64,000 bases of DNA from DASQHY01 sp035602605 (GTDB taxonomy: Bacteria > Acidobacteriota > Terriglobia > Acidiferrales > UBA7541): assembly GCA_035602605.1 (NCBI GenBank), contig DATNLZ010000102.1:1-64000 (forward strand). The letters are read 5' to 3'. Positions 27,617-36,661 of the stretch are shown here, one piece after another (within the stretch, counting starts at the first letter, position 1; every line of letters starts with the position of its first letter). Made by a program: the position numbers and the translations under genes. The notes below the pieces were generated by a model. It did no database searches. It was not told the origin of the DNA and was given only the letters and a program-made list of their open reading frames with translations.

Positions 27617-28102
27617 GTGCGTTCCCTCTCTCAACATCGGCTGTTGCAGCGCGTTGGCACCGACGAGCATCTCGATACCATCGCCAGCATCCTCGATGAC
27701 ATGTTTCGCATCCCTGGAACTAAGATTAGATTTGGTCTTGATGCCATCGTCGGATGGATTCCGGGAATCGGAGACGGGGCAGCGGGTATCGCCTCGTTTT
27801 TAATTGTATTCGCGGCATGGCGGCGGGGCACCCCAGGGGTCACGCTCACGCGTATGGTCGCTAACGTGGTTCTCGAAACTGTAGTGGGTGCTGTACCGGT
27901 CATTGGCGACATCTTCCATGTCATTTGGAAGGCCAATCGCCGGAATTATCGCTTATTGATGCGCGAAAGGTATCAGCCCAGGGTCAACAAACATCGCGAT
28001 TGGCTGTTCCTGCTTTTTATCGTGCTAACTGCTATCACCGTGTTTTCGCTTCCGTTCGTTATTTTAATCTGGATCCTCAAAACCCATGCACCGTTCTACT
28101 AA
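27617..28102 (+). CDS. DUF4112-family small membrane protein
   Basis: The conserved part reads FRIPGTKIRFGLDAIVGWIPGIGDG, which is the DUF4112 signature, then a hydrophobic stretch, GAVPVIGDIFHVIWKAN and a C-terminal membrane segment (LFLLFIVLTAITVF). Function of the family is unknown. The frame is open from 27476, where only a poor TTG start exists and would overlap the divergent gene. The GTG at 27617 is my choice because it gives the usual length of about 160 residues, but the start is uncertain. Confidence 0.72.
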   Translation: MRSLSQHRLLQRVGTDEHLDTIASILDDMFRIPGTKIRFGLDAIVGWIPGIGDGAAGIASFLIVFAAWRRGTPGVTLTRMVANVVLETVVGAVPVIGDIFHVIWKANRRNYRLLMRERYQPRVNKHRDWLFLLFIVLTAITVFSLPFVILIWILKTHAPFY

Positions 28103-28526
28103 GAATCCTGTTCGTAGCGGCGCTTGATGACGCCGCTGGTCGGCTGCCGCTAACATACACCAACCCTTTGAAGTTCTGTTCAGCCGCTGAGTTCTTCTCA
28201 CCTGACTGCGGATGGCCAACAAAAACTTGAGACCTGGCGATGGCCGACGTAGGGTGCCCCTGACAGACGTTAGAAACGTAAAGTCCCGAGCAGGTGCAGA
28301 CCGGACAGGGTTACGTTGCGCGGGAATGATTCTGGCTCTGCGACCGCAGCCGGCACATATGTATTTACCGTCGCAGGCGCGCGAGGATCTCCGGGCCTTG
28401 ACGCGCGCGGCGACGGCGAGGTTCGCCAAGAGCCCGGCCACTCGTACGGATCTTGAATGCGGGAAAAGGGCAAGCACTGGGCGGACAGGATGCCGTAACT
28501 AAAGGTACTCTCCGCGGAGGTTGCAG
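28103..28526. other. Gap of 424 bp without a recognisable gene
   Basis: It lies between two convergent stops. A 7-bp stem with an 8-nt loop (AGCGGCG/CGCCGCT at 28116-28137) follows the DUF4112 stop but has no U-run, so terminator function is doubtful. Open frames on the minus strand (for example a C-terminal stretch ending NVTLSGLHLLGTLRF at 28270) match no family I recognise. Confidence 0.5.
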
Positions 28527-29387
28527 CTACATCTGACCAAAGATTTTGCCAGGGGAATCTTCGAAAGGATAGACGTGAACCATCCACCCGAATATGGACG
28601 GGAAGAATCTCCCTCCCGCGTCTCGGCAAGACTCGGGAGTCACGATCGAGCCTCGCAAGCCGAACTTGGTCCAGTCCGACGATTCCTCTTGGCCCTTCGG
28701 AGGCATGCACAGATTGGTATGCAAATGCCAGCTCGCCACGCTGAGCGGAACACGCGCGTCCAGCTGATCTTCAGTCGCGTTTTTGGGCATCGTAAACATT
28801 GCACCGCTTAATTCATACCCGCCGGATGTTTTTTTGTAGAGCAGTGAAGTGGGACGAGCAGGATCGAATGTAAACGCCTCGAGAAAACCGCTCCAGTATT
28901 TCGTAAAGTGGTATTCCTTTTGCGGCAGATTTGGCAGGAAAGGCTTGTAGCCGTCCGCCAGAGCCGCGTGGTAGTCCTTATATCTTTCCAGAGCGGTTCG
29001 TAGGGAATGCACCACCTGCTGGGCGCGTTGCGCATCGCCCGGAGATGATGGACGCATGAGCGTCATTGTCATGTGTGCACCGTTGTGATGATGCCCGCCC
29101 GTCATCGAGGCTACCGCCGCGACCTCGTTCTGCTTGTTGTCGTGATCCATGCCCGGCATGTGATGGTCATCGGTTTGACCATCCGTTGGATGACCTGCAT
29201 GGGGGCCCGTTTCCTGGTCCATGCTCACCATCGAGGAATCAGGCCAAGCGGCCTGCGGCAGGTGGCCATTCTGACTGCCGGGCCCGCGACGTGATGGTAC
29301 GGCCGCGAGCACGACGACTATTGCGAGCGTCACGCCCAACACAACTCCACCTTTACCCGCAACGCCCCAAAGGTTGCCCTTGGACAT
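28527..29387 (-). CDS. Hypothetical membrane-anchored protein with His/Met-rich linker
   Basis: The 286-residue protein has one N-terminal hydrophobic anchor (about 11-30), then a His/Asp/Met-rich linker (residues 50-110 with HAGH, DDHHMPGMDHD and GGHHHNGAHM). A soluble domain of about 170 residues follows, with conserved-looking YKPFLPNLPQKEYHFT, ARVPLSVASWHLHTN and FGWMVHVYPFED. The linker looks able to bind Cu or other transition metals in the periplasm (inference). The soluble domain matches no named family that I can assign. A good ATG follows an AGGAG-like site. No metal-transport gene lies next to it. Confidence 0.65.
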   Translation of the reverse strand: MSKGNLWGVAGKGGVVLGVTLAIVVVLAAVPSRRGPGSQNGHLPQAAWPDSSMVSMDQETGPHAGHPTDGQTDDHHMPGMDHDNKQNEVAAVASMTGGHHHNGAHMTMTLMRPSSPGDAQRAQQVVHSLRTALERYKDYHAALADGYKPFLPNLPQKEYHFTKYWSGFLEAFTFDPARPTSLLYKKTSGGYELSGAMFTMPKNATEDQLDARVPLSVASWHLHTNLCMPPKGQEESSDWTKFGLRGSIVTPESCRDAGGRFFPSIFGWMVHVYPFEDSPGKIFGQM

Positions 29388-29548
29388 GATTGCTTCTCCT
29401 CACTCTATATTACGGTTTGCTCGTCAAATAGGTTTCGCGAGTTCGCGCTGGATTTCCATCGTTGCAAGGTTGCATCAGTGAGTAAGCGAATTTGATTTCC
29501 AGAAGTGCACCGCGAACAAGCAAGATTGCGCGTGGTACACTGCACACC

Positions 29549-30865
29549 GTGGGCACGCAAAAGATCAAGCCTGCGCGAACCATTTCAGGCAGCGTTCCGC
29601 CTCCCGGCGACAAGTCGATGTCGCACCGCTACGCAATGCTCGCCGCGATTGCTGAAGGCAAGAGCGAGATCCGGCATTTTTCGACCGCCCAGGATTGCCG
29701 AAGCACTCTCGATTGCTTGCGCAACCTCGGCGCGAAAATAGAAACAACTCGCGGCGTGGTGCGAATTACGGGAAGTGGTTCGGCCGGTTTGCAACGTTCG
29801 CGACGTGAGCTCGACGCCGGCAATTCTGGCACAACAATGCGTTTGCTTACCGGTATCCTTTCAGGACAACCCTTTGAATCGAAGATTTCAGGAGACTTGT
29901 CGTTACGCCGCAGGCCCATGAAACGGGTGATCGAGCCGTTGACTCAAATGGGAGCGGAAATTCGTGCTCAAGGCGGCGAATGCGCGCCGCTGGAGATTTA
30001 CGGCACGAAGCTCCGAGCCATTGACTACACACTTCCATTCCCAAGCGCTCAGGTAAAATCTGCCGTTCTACTGGCCGGCCTGTTCGCCGATGGAGTGACT
30101 TCGGTAACCGAGGCGGTACGAACTCGCGATCATACCGAAATTGCTCTCGCCGAATTTGGTGCGCGCATCGAACAGACCAGCCACACCACGCGCGTCCACG
30201 GCATCGGAAGCAGTGGGAACAATAACATGGTGTCCCTCGAAGCACGCACCATTGAAGTTCCCGGAGATATTTCGTCCGCGGTTTTTTTTCTGGCGGCAGC
30301 CTTGATTCTGCCCGAATCGAACCTGCTCCTCCAAAATGTTGGGTTAAATCCCACGCGCACCGCCGTTCTTGACGTGCTCACCATGATGGGAGCACCGATC
30401 AGCCTGGTCTCGGTTCGTAGCGCTTCCGGCGAACTCATCGGCGACATCACCGTGCGCCATGCGACGCTCCAAGGCGGTGTGATTGAAGGCGAGTCGGTGG
30501 CGCAACTGATTGACGAATTGCCAATGCTCGCCGCGCTCGGACCGTTCACTGAAAATGGCGTCGAAATTCGCAACGCACAAGAGTTACGTGTCAAAGAAAG
30601 CGACCGTATTGCCGCCGTCGCGCAAAATTTGAAACACATGGGCGCGCAGGTCGAGGAGCGTCCTGACGGCCTTCGCATTGCCGGTCGTTCCGCCGGGAAG
30701 TTGCGCGGTGCCGATATTGAGCCTCACGGCGACCATCGCATCGCGATGGCTTTTGCCGTCGCCGCGCTAGGCGCCCAGGGACCGAGCGTCATTCGCGACT
30801 CGGAATGCGCGGCCGTCTCTTATCCGGAATTTTTTGAGGTGTTGGACAAACTAGTAGAACGCTAG
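29549..30865 (+). CDS. aroA: 3-phosphoshikimate 1-carboxyvinyltransferase (EPSP synthase)
   Basis: The protein has the EPSP synthase motifs PPPGDKSMSHR, LDAGNSGTTMRLL, RRRPMKRVIEPL, QVKSAVLLAGL, RVKESDRIAA and EPHGDHRIAMA. It transfers enolpyruvate from PEP to shikimate-3-phosphate in aromatic amino acid synthesis. The GNSGTTMRLL form resembles the Bacillus-type rather than the E. coli-type motif. The GTG at 29549 gives 438 residues, the usual length; a TTG at 29492 would add 19 residues and looks worse. It stands alone, away from other shikimate genes. Confidence 0.93.
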   Translation: MGTQKIKPARTISGSVPPPGDKSMSHRYAMLAAIAEGKSEIRHFSTAQDCRSTLDCLRNLGAKIETTRGVVRITGSGSAGLQRSRRELDAGNSGTTMRLLTGILSGQPFESKISGDLSLRRRPMKRVIEPLTQMGAEIRAQGGECAPLEIYGTKLRAIDYTLPFPSAQVKSAVLLAGLFADGVTSVTEAVRTRDHTEIALAEFGARIEQTSHTTRVHGIGSSGNNNMVSLEARTIEVPGDISSAVFFLAAALILPESNLLLQNVGLNPTRTAVLDVLTMMGAPISLVSVRSASGELIGDITVRHATLQGGVIEGESVAQLIDELPMLAALGPFTENGVEIRNAQELRVKESDRIAAVAQNLKHMGAQVEERPDGLRIAGRSAGKLRGADIEPHGDHRIAMAFAVAALGAQGPSVIRDSECAAVSYPEFFEVLDKLVER

Positions 30866-30914
30866 GAGGAACCTCGACTTCTACTGCCGCTAACTAATCG
30901 TCGACTGCGCGCCG

Positions 30915-32483
30915 CTAAGTCGCTTTGCGGATAGAGATGGATCCATATGTGGTTTTGAGTCGGATCTGCGGTCCGCGCACACCAACAGTCCCATCGAGTC
31001 TGGTGTTGCCGTGCTCGTCGCTCATTTTGGTCACTGAGGGTACGTCAAATTCCGAGTCAATCTCTCCCGAACGTGCTTCGGCATGAATTTCGAACGAAGA
31101 CTTAGCGGGCATCGTCAGGGTGATCCCGGCGGACTGATCAGCAACCTCGACATCGTCTTTCGGCGGCTGCGCGAACCGCACGCTGACGTTGCCATTTCGG
31201 TTTTCGATTCGTACGCGCCCACCGAGATTCTCCACAGTAATGTCTTTCTCCCGAGTTTTCAGGTTCAAACTGCCACTTGCATCGGTAATTTCCAAGCCCC
31301 CCGAAGTCAATTCGACGCGCCCCGCCACCTGCGTCACCGTCAAGTCGGTCCGCTGCGATTTGAAGTGCACTCCCTTGGCAATTTTTTCCAAGCGAATTGG
31401 ATCGTAAAATTCTCCGTCAACACTCGCCGAGCCTGCAACATTGGAAATGTCTACATCGCGTCCGCTGCCGGCGAGCTTGACGTCCCCCTTGGCACCCGCA
31501 ATCTTGACGTCCCCATGGCGCACGTCGACGTCGACATCGGCACCAGCATCGCGAACCTCAACATCGCCGCGCCCCGAATTCACCGAAACATTGTTTAGGA
31601 TTCCAGTAACCTGTACATCGCCCGCCCCGGTCCGCGCAACAATCGTGGCTTGCCGCGGCACGTGGACCTCCAGATCCACAGAGACGCGATTCCCTACTCC
31701 TTGCGGACGAATTTCGTAGCCGTCTCCATCCGGCAGGATGGCCACCGAAACTCCCTCAGAAAGACGCCGCGCCTGGTTTTCATTCCAACCGCGAGCGCGC
31801 GTTTTGACCATGACTTGGATGTTTGCTAGATCTTCCGCGCGCACCACCACGTCTCCTCGTTGCGTGCGAATTGAAATGTGAGAATTAGCCGCGATACTCT
31901 TCACCGGTCCGTCCTGGCTAAACGAGTACTCGTTCAATCCCGGCCAATCGGGACCACCCGGGCCGGCGGGATGGTGCACGAAGGCTACGCCGAGTCCCAG
32001 CAGAATCAGAACGCCGACCAGAACAATTTCGCCACCAGTAATCGTGCGCGGCGGGTCTTCACCGGTACGTTGTGCGACCAGCCGGTCAAGCAGTTTGGCA
32101 ACGCCCCAAAAAATCAGCAGCAGGGGCCACCATCGCCAAAACAAACTTATAAAGCCAAAGTCACCTCGGAAGTTTTGCGCCAGGAAGATCAAACCCATCA
32201 GCAGCAGCAGCACGCCGCCAAACACCGATCGCCTTCGCGGTCGAACGGCAGCATTGATTCCCAAGTGTCCTTCGGACGAGGCCATCGCTGCGCCCAGTTT
32301 CATCGCGCCCACTACCAGCAGAACGATCGGCCAGGTCTTTCCCCAAAACCACAAGTGCGGGTCTACTTGACCAATGAAAAAGAGCAATCCAACAGTGATC
32401 AATAACACCGGTCCGATGAGTCCGTGCACCCTGCATCGGGGACAGCGGCATCGCGTCCTTGCGCCTGTTGTAGTGGCGGCCAT
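30915..32483 (-). CDS. LiaI/LiaF-like membrane domain plus DUF4097 beta-solenoid protein
   Basis: The 522-residue protein starts with a short Cys cluster (Cys12, Cys14, Cys17), then four to five hydrophobic segments (about 22-170) of LiaI/LiaF type, and a C-terminal repeat domain (about 185-520) of short beta strands such as GDVEVRDAGADVDVDVRHGD, typical of DUF4097 adhesin-like solenoids. The solenoid would sit outside the membrane. It is the last gene of the ECF sigma cassette, 13 nt after the B-box gene. Such proteins are linked to envelope-stress sensing in Gram-positives; the role here is inferred from context. Confidence 0.8.
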   Translation of the reverse strand: MAATTTGARTRCRCPRCRVHGLIGPVLLITVGLLFFIGQVDPHLWFWGKTWPIVLLVVGAMKLGAAMASSEGHLGINAAVRPRRRSVFGGVLLLLMGLIFLAQNFRGDFGFISLFWRWWPLLLIFWGVAKLLDRLVAQRTGEDPPRTITGGEIVLVGVLILLGLGVAFVHHPAGPGGPDWPGLNEYSFSQDGPVKSIAANSHISIRTQRGDVVVRAEDLANIQVMVKTRARGWNENQARRLSEGVSVAILPDGDGYEIRPQGVGNRVSVDLEVHVPRQATIVARTGAGDVQVTGILNNVSVNSGRGDVEVRDAGADVDVDVRHGDVKIAGAKGDVKLAGSGRDVDISNVAGSASVDGEFYDPIRLEKIAKGVHFKSQRTDLTVTQVAGRVELTSGGLEITDASGSLNLKTREKDITVENLGGRVRIENRNGNVSVRFAQPPKDDVEVADQSAGITLTMPAKSSFEIHAEARSGEIDSEFDVPSVTKMSDEHGNTRLDGTVGVRGPQIRLKTTYGSISIRKAT

Positions 32484-32496
32484 GGTCGGATTTTCC

Positions 32497-33090
32497 TTAA
32501 GTCGCAGACCCCATACGATTGCGCAACATCAACAAGCCTGCGCCGATCAAAAAAATGGGCCAGAACTCGAAAAGCCTGTGGATGGAGAAAATGCCAAACT
32601 TTTCCAGAAGAAACATCACCCCGAGAGCAATCAGAAGAATCGGCCCAACCGGTTTGTCTTTGCCCCACGACGCAAACGGATCTGTCGGCACCGCTCCCGA
32701 TTGTCTCAGCTTCGCCGACCGGTGCGCATCGATTGCCATATAGAGCCAATATGCGGAGATGCAGATCCACAACGCCGCTTCAGATCCACTGCTCAAATCA
32801 CCGTTGACCCCGGCCGTAAATAAAACGACGAAAATCGCAACATGCACCAATGCTTTTATGTACTCGCCGTTGTAAACCGCCCCAAGCCCGGGAACGAAGC
32901 CGAGTAGAAACGCCACTGTAGGATTGGAGCCCATGTTCGCGGGGCCCGCAGGCTGCGCAACAATTTCCGCCAGGCATGGCTCGCAGTAAAGCACTCCGCG
33001 CACATCGCGTGTACACTCGCGGCACATCGCCTTCCCGCAGTTCCGGCAGAACCCTGTTGCGTCAGCCTCGGTGTGCACAGCACACTTCAT
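32497..33090 (-). CDS. B-box zinc-finger membrane protein
   Basis: The 197-residue protein begins with a B-box-type zinc-binding module with eight ligands (Cys3, His6, Cys15, Cys18, Cys23, Cys26, Cys36, Cys39). Three to four membrane segments follow (about 57-75, 80-98, 105-122 and 150-190), the last part resembling a LiaI/LiaF transmembrane unit. The zinc module is likely cytoplasmic. Its ATG overlaps the anti-sigma stop by 4 nt, so it is part of the sigma/anti-sigma operon. Function unknown. Confidence 0.8.
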   Translation of the reverse strand: MKCAVHTEADATGFCRNCGKAMCRECTRDVRGVLYCEPCLAEIVAQPAGPANMGSNPTVAFLLGFVPGLGAVYNGEYIKALVHVAIFVVLFTAGVNGDLSSGSEAALWICISAYWLYMAIDAHRSAKLRQSGAVPTDPFASWGKDKPVGPILLIALGVMFLLEKFGIFSIHRLFEFWPIFLIGAGLLMLRNRMGSAT

Positions 33091-33770
33091 GGCGAGATCC
33101 TTTCACAAGCGCCCGGGACTGCGCTAGCCAGCACGACGCCGGCCGAGGAGAACTGCCTCGCGCGATTCAGGCCGCGCGGATTCTTTTGCGGTCCATTCGT
33201 AGTGCCTGACGGCGAGGATTTCGTCGGCTGCGGCTCGTTATCAGGTGCAGACTGCGGCTCAGTCTCTGGCCGCAAGCGTGATTGGATTTCGTACACCACG
33301 CGCAGATCGCTGACAAACTTCGCGCCTCGCGCATACACCAGGTGCGCCTCGCGGTCAGCAGCGCGGTAAATGTTGATAGGACGCAAATCCGCCAGCTTCG
33401 GTTTATGCCAGTCGATGCCCAACGCAGGAATCATCACACCGAAGGTCACCAGCACACTCACCGCCCCATACGCAAAACGCGGCTGAATCATCGGCCGGAA
33501 CCAATCGAGAACCCCGCTTCGCTTGGCCTTGTTCGCCCGTGGCCCAAGCGTTCTAGCCAGAATTTGCTCGGCTAGCTGCGGGGGTTCGGCAAGCATTTCC
33601 AACGCGTGCATCTGAGCGACAATCCCGGCAACACGCGCTACTAGAGGTGCGCAACGCTGGCATCCGTTTGCGTGCCCCTCAAAAGCCGAGAGCGCGCTGG
33701 CATCGAGCGACCCGTCTACGTACTCGCTCAACCTCGTTTCGATTTGTTCACAAGTCCAATTCATTTCCAT
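33087..33770 (-). CDS. Anti-sigma factor with zf-HC2 domain
   Basis: The 227-residue protein has an N-terminal putative zinc-finger (Cys7, His33, Cys37, Cys40: HANGCQRC), as in ZAS-type anti-sigma factors. A linker and one membrane span (about 97-117, AYGAVSVLVTFGVMI) follow, then a roughly 110-residue outer part with low-complexity Pro/Ser/Asn at the end. It is encoded 22 nt after the ECF sigma gene and is expected to hold that sigma at the membrane. Two ATGs (MEM) are possible starts. Confidence 0.85.
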   Translation of the reverse strand: MEMNWTCEQIETRLSEYVDGSLDASALSAFEGHANGCQRCAPLVARVAGIVAQMHALEMLAEPPQLAEQILARTLGPRANKAKRSGVLDWFRPMIQPRFAYGAVSVLVTFGVMIPALGIDWHKPKLADLRPINIYRAADREAHLVYARGAKFVSDLRVVYEIQSRLRPETEPQSAPDNEPQPTKSSPSGTTNGPQKNPRGLNRARQFSSAGVVLASAVPGACERISP

Positions 33771-33792
33771 TCCGTCGGCGCGCTCAGTTGCT

Positions 33793-34362
33793 TCAGTGCG
33801 GTCGCAATCCCATCTGATCGAGCAGTCTCGCTAGCTCGATGCGCCCGCGGTTAATTCGCGATTTTACAGTCCCTTCTGGTATCTGCAGCACCTGCTGTAT
33901 CTCCTGATACTCCAAGCCTTGCAGATCGCGCAGGATCACGGCTTCGCGCAAGTCAGGGGAAATCTTCCCCAGTGCATCCTGCACCTGTAGGCTTAATTCT
34001 CCGGCGAGCGCGTGCTGGTCGGGCCGCCGTCCGGATGACTCTTTATTCTCTAGCTTCGGCATAGCGTCGTCCAGCGAATCGGTCAAACGCTCCCGTCGCG
34101 TACGCCGGTAATGATCGATCAGCAGATTACGCGATACACTCGTCAGCCACGTCGGGAATCCGCCGTGAATTGATCGATAGCTCGCCAGAGTCCGGTACAC
34201 CCTCAAAAAAACCTCCTGCGAAAGATCCTCCGCCTCGGTCCGATTCCCCGTAAAACGATAGCACAAGTTAAAAACCCGCCGGGCGTGACGCCGCACCAAC
34301 TCTTCCCAAGCTGAGTTGTTGCCCCGGAGGCATTGCTGAACCAGTTGGGCGTCAGGCTCCAA
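33793..34362 (-). CDS. ECF-type RNA polymerase sigma factor
   Basis: The 189-residue protein has sigma region 2 (NLCYRFTGNRTEAEDLSQEVFLRVY) and region 4 (LREAVILRDLQGLEYQEIQQVL and GTVKSRINRGR), with no other sigma-70 regions. Translation appears to start at TTG (34360-34362): reading upstream in frame there is no ATG or GTG before a TAG. It heads a cassette with its anti-sigma, a B-box protein and a DUF4097 protein. A candidate self-recognised promoter lies at 34413-34438. Confidence 0.9.
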   Translation of the reverse strand: MEPDAQLVQQCLRGNNSAWEELVRRHARRVFNLCYRFTGNRTEAEDLSQEVFLRVYRTLASYRSIHGGFPTWLTSVSRNLLIDHYRRTRRERLTDSLDDAMPKLENKESSGRRPDQHALAGELSLQVQDALGKISPDLREAVILRDLQGLEYQEIQQVLQIPEGTVKSRINRGRIELARLLDQMGLRPH

Positions 34363-34412
34363 CTTTGCATTAGCCTCGCTGCCTGCTTCGTTCCTCGGCC
34401 CACACTAATTGA

Positions 34413-34438
34413 AACGTAGAATGTGCCAACAATGTTCC
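34413..34438 (-). promoter_or_regulatory. Candidate autoregulatory ECF promoter
   Basis: On the minus strand GGAAC (34434-34438) and CGTT (34413-34416) are separated by 17 nt. This resembles the GGAAC-N16/17-CGT(C/T) form used by many ECF sigmas, and lies about 50 nt upstream of the sigma start. It suggests self-activation; the motif is seen and the function is inferred. Confidence 0.4.
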
Positions 34439-34688
34439 CCTAGCGGTAAAACAGTGGCGATAGACACGTAGCGGCATCTTAGCCGGGAGTGCTGCAGTGT
34501 ACAAGGTCAGCGCCTTTATTGCCACGACTAGAAACCTTGAAAACGTCGCAACACGGTGCTCCTATACGGGAATTCGCCGAGAAAGTTACAGCGTTATAAG
34601 GATAGTGATTTATCCACAGGCAATTCAAAAACAGTATGTTGCGCAATGCTATTTCGTGCCCGTGGTTCGCTCAAAGTGACACCAACTC

Positions 34689-35762
34689 ATGAATATCCTC
34701 GAAGCCACAAAAAGCTATGACCACTGGATGCGCTCATGCACTACGGTCGTTGAATCCCACCTGCGCTCCAAGCATGAACTCATGAGAGAGGATTTGTTCC
34801 TTTTTTTTAGAGGAACATTTTATCGATGGGCCCAATTGTGGCCGGAAATTTGTTCCCCTCTATGCCCAGCGCCTAAGGTGCTGGCCTGCGGCGACCTGCA
34901 CGTTGGCAGCTTTGGGACCTGGCGCGATTCCGAGGGTCGTCTATGTTGGGGCGTGGATGACTTCGATGAATCCTACCCTCTACCTTATACCAATGACCTG
35001 GTGCGCCTGGCAGCAAGCGCCAAAATAGCCATCGACGTCGGCGAGCTCAACGTAAGATTGAGGGATGCATGCGACGCCATCCTTGAAGGCTATGAGCAGA
35101 CACTCAAGATTGGCGGCTGCCCCATGGTTCTGGCGGAGCGTGAAGCATCTCTCGAAAAGCTGGGTTTTTACAGCATGAAGTTCCCGGAAGATTTTTGGAA
35201 AACACTGACGGAGCTCCCCCACGTCAAAAATGTGCCCCGCGAGGCCAAGCAAGCCATAGAAATAATGCTTCCTGGCCGCCATTTGGAATACAAAGTAGTG
35301 CGGCGTGAAGCTGGGATGGGGAGTCTTGGACAGCAACGTTTCGTGGCCATTGCCAAATTGGATGGTGGATTTATTGCCCGCGAAGCGAAGGCCATGCTTC
35401 CATCGGCTTGCGTTTGGTTAACCGGACACAAGGGGCGCGGCCAGTCTTGCTATCAGGATATCATTCAGTCTGCCGTGCGCTCCCGTGATCCGTTTCAAAG
35501 AATCATCGGCCCATGGTTGATTCGCCGGCTTTCTCCGGATTCAAATCCGATTGAGATTAATGAGTTGCCCGCGGAAAACGATGAAGAGATTTTGCTTTGC
35601 GCCATGGGTTCAGAAGCCGCTAACGTTCATCTCGGCACTAAGGCGCAGACAAAAAAAATTCTCAAAGACTTGCGCGCAAGAAAGCCCCAATGGCTTCGCA
35701 ACGCGGCCAAAGACATTGCCAAAACAATAGAACGCGAGTGGAAGGAATACCGGAAATCTTGA
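34689..35762 (+). CDS. DUF2252-family protein
   Basis: The 357-residue protein shows DUF2252 marks: LFFRGTFYRW near residue 38, CGDLHVGSFGTW near 67, WGVDDFDES near 87 and late EINELP. The fold resembles aminoglycoside-phosphotransferase-like kinases, but activity is not established. No signal peptide. It precedes a wHTH/NTase-like gene (35-nt gap) on the same strand. Upstream (34403-34688) shows no gene. Confidence 0.8.
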   Translation: MNILEATKSYDHWMRSCTTVVESHLRSKHELMREDLFLFFRGTFYRWAQLWPEICSPLCPAPKVLACGDLHVGSFGTWRDSEGRLCWGVDDFDESYPLPYTNDLVRLAASAKIAIDVGELNVRLRDACDAILEGYEQTLKIGGCPMVLAEREASLEKLGFYSMKFPEDFWKTLTELPHVKNVPREAKQAIEIMLPGRHLEYKVVRREAGMGSLGQQRFVAIAKLDGGFIAREAKAMLPSACVWLTGHKGRGQSCYQDIIQSAVRSRDPFQRIIGPWLIRRLSPDSNPIEINELPAENDEEILLCAMGSEAANVHLGTKAQTKKILKDLRARKPQWLRNAAKDIAKTIEREWKEYRKS

Positions 35763-35797
35763 AATCCGAATCCGCATCCACTAGGAAGAGCCCATCT

Positions 35798-36499
35798 ATG
35801 CAGCACCTTTCGTCGCCTCCCGCGGCGCCATCCTTGAATTCCGGCAAATTGCGTCCGATGCCCCAAATTCGCAAGGCGCAAACCGCCTCTATGCCCGCGA
35901 TACCCGCCGCGGCCGTTCGGAGTTTTCTGAAAGACACTCGAGGAGCATTGAACTGGACCCTTTACGATTTGACTGCAACCTTGAAACTTAACACCCACGA
36001 CGCCAGGCAGGTGATAGCGATATTGCAAATCCAAGGCTATATAAAACCGGCTCATGAGACTTTGCACTGGATCACGACTCCGGCAGGCGAGGTGGTCTCC
36101 TGCTCGAAGTCGCCTCGTTTCACCCGCGAAAGCATCGAGCAAGCCCTTGACGCTCTCAGCCAGCGCATTAAAGCTTTTAACCAGGACCCCGACTCACCAT
36201 TCAAAGTACGCAGGGCTGCCGCCTTCGGCGATTTCCTAATGGACCGTCAACGTTTACAATCCCCCGACGTCGGCATCGACCTGGTGCGCAACAATTCAAC
36301 TCGCGACGCAGCAAGACCCAACAAATCGAAACGCGGTAAGTTAACTCATGAAGAGCGCGACTCAAAACAGGGCGTTTCAGCAAAAGAGCGTTCCAGGCAA
36401 CGAGCCGTTTTGAAAAAACTTCGCGCAAAAACCCAGCTGGTACACATCCAGCTTTATCAAGATTGGATGAGTTCCAGGTCCCACCGTATCCTGCTCTAA
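35798..36499 (+). CDS. Hypothetical protein: winged-helix-like N-terminus plus nucleotidyltransferase-like segment
   Basis: The 233-residue protein has a helix-turn-helix-like region (about 45-85: LNTHDARQVIAILQIQGYI, then a strand LHWITTPAGE). A segment RAAAFGDFLMDRQRLQSPDVGIDLV follows, which resembles the start of a minimal nucleotidyltransferase fold (GxFxxxR...DVGIxL), and then a basic Lys/Arg-rich tail. The frame is open further upstream, but the ATG at 35798 has a good GGAAGAG site. I cannot name a family with confidence. It may be cotranscribed with the DUF2252 gene. Confidence 0.55.
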   Translation: MQHLSSPPAAPSLNSGKLRPMPQIRKAQTASMPAIPAAAVRSFLKDTRGALNWTLYDLTATLKLNTHDARQVIAILQIQGYIKPAHETLHWITTPAGEVVSCSKSPRFTRESIEQALDALSQRIKAFNQDPDSPFKVRRAAAFGDFLMDRQRLQSPDVGIDLVRNNSTRDAARPNKSKRGKLTHEERDSKQGVSAKERSRQRAVLKKLRAKTQLVHIQLYQDWMSSRSHRILL

Positions 36500-36661
36500 C
36501 GCCGTACACGCGCTGCGGAGTCCGCCGAAAGCTACAAGGACGCGACCACCTGCGCGCTATCCTGACCGAATCGCATCAACCCACCCGCAATGCTGTTTGC
36601 GGCGTCCCAACTCGCACGCTGGTTTGATTCCGTCTCCTTTCGCAGGTATCATCGAGAGTTG

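Noticed and set aside
28116..28137. Hairpin after DUF4112 as a terminator
   Set aside because: Seven-bp GC-rich stem but no following T-run.
28064..28477. Minus ORF of 137 codons in the gap after DUF4112
   Set aside because: It overlaps the 3' end of the DUF4112 gene antisense, and its composition (Arg-rich) is typical of a shadow.
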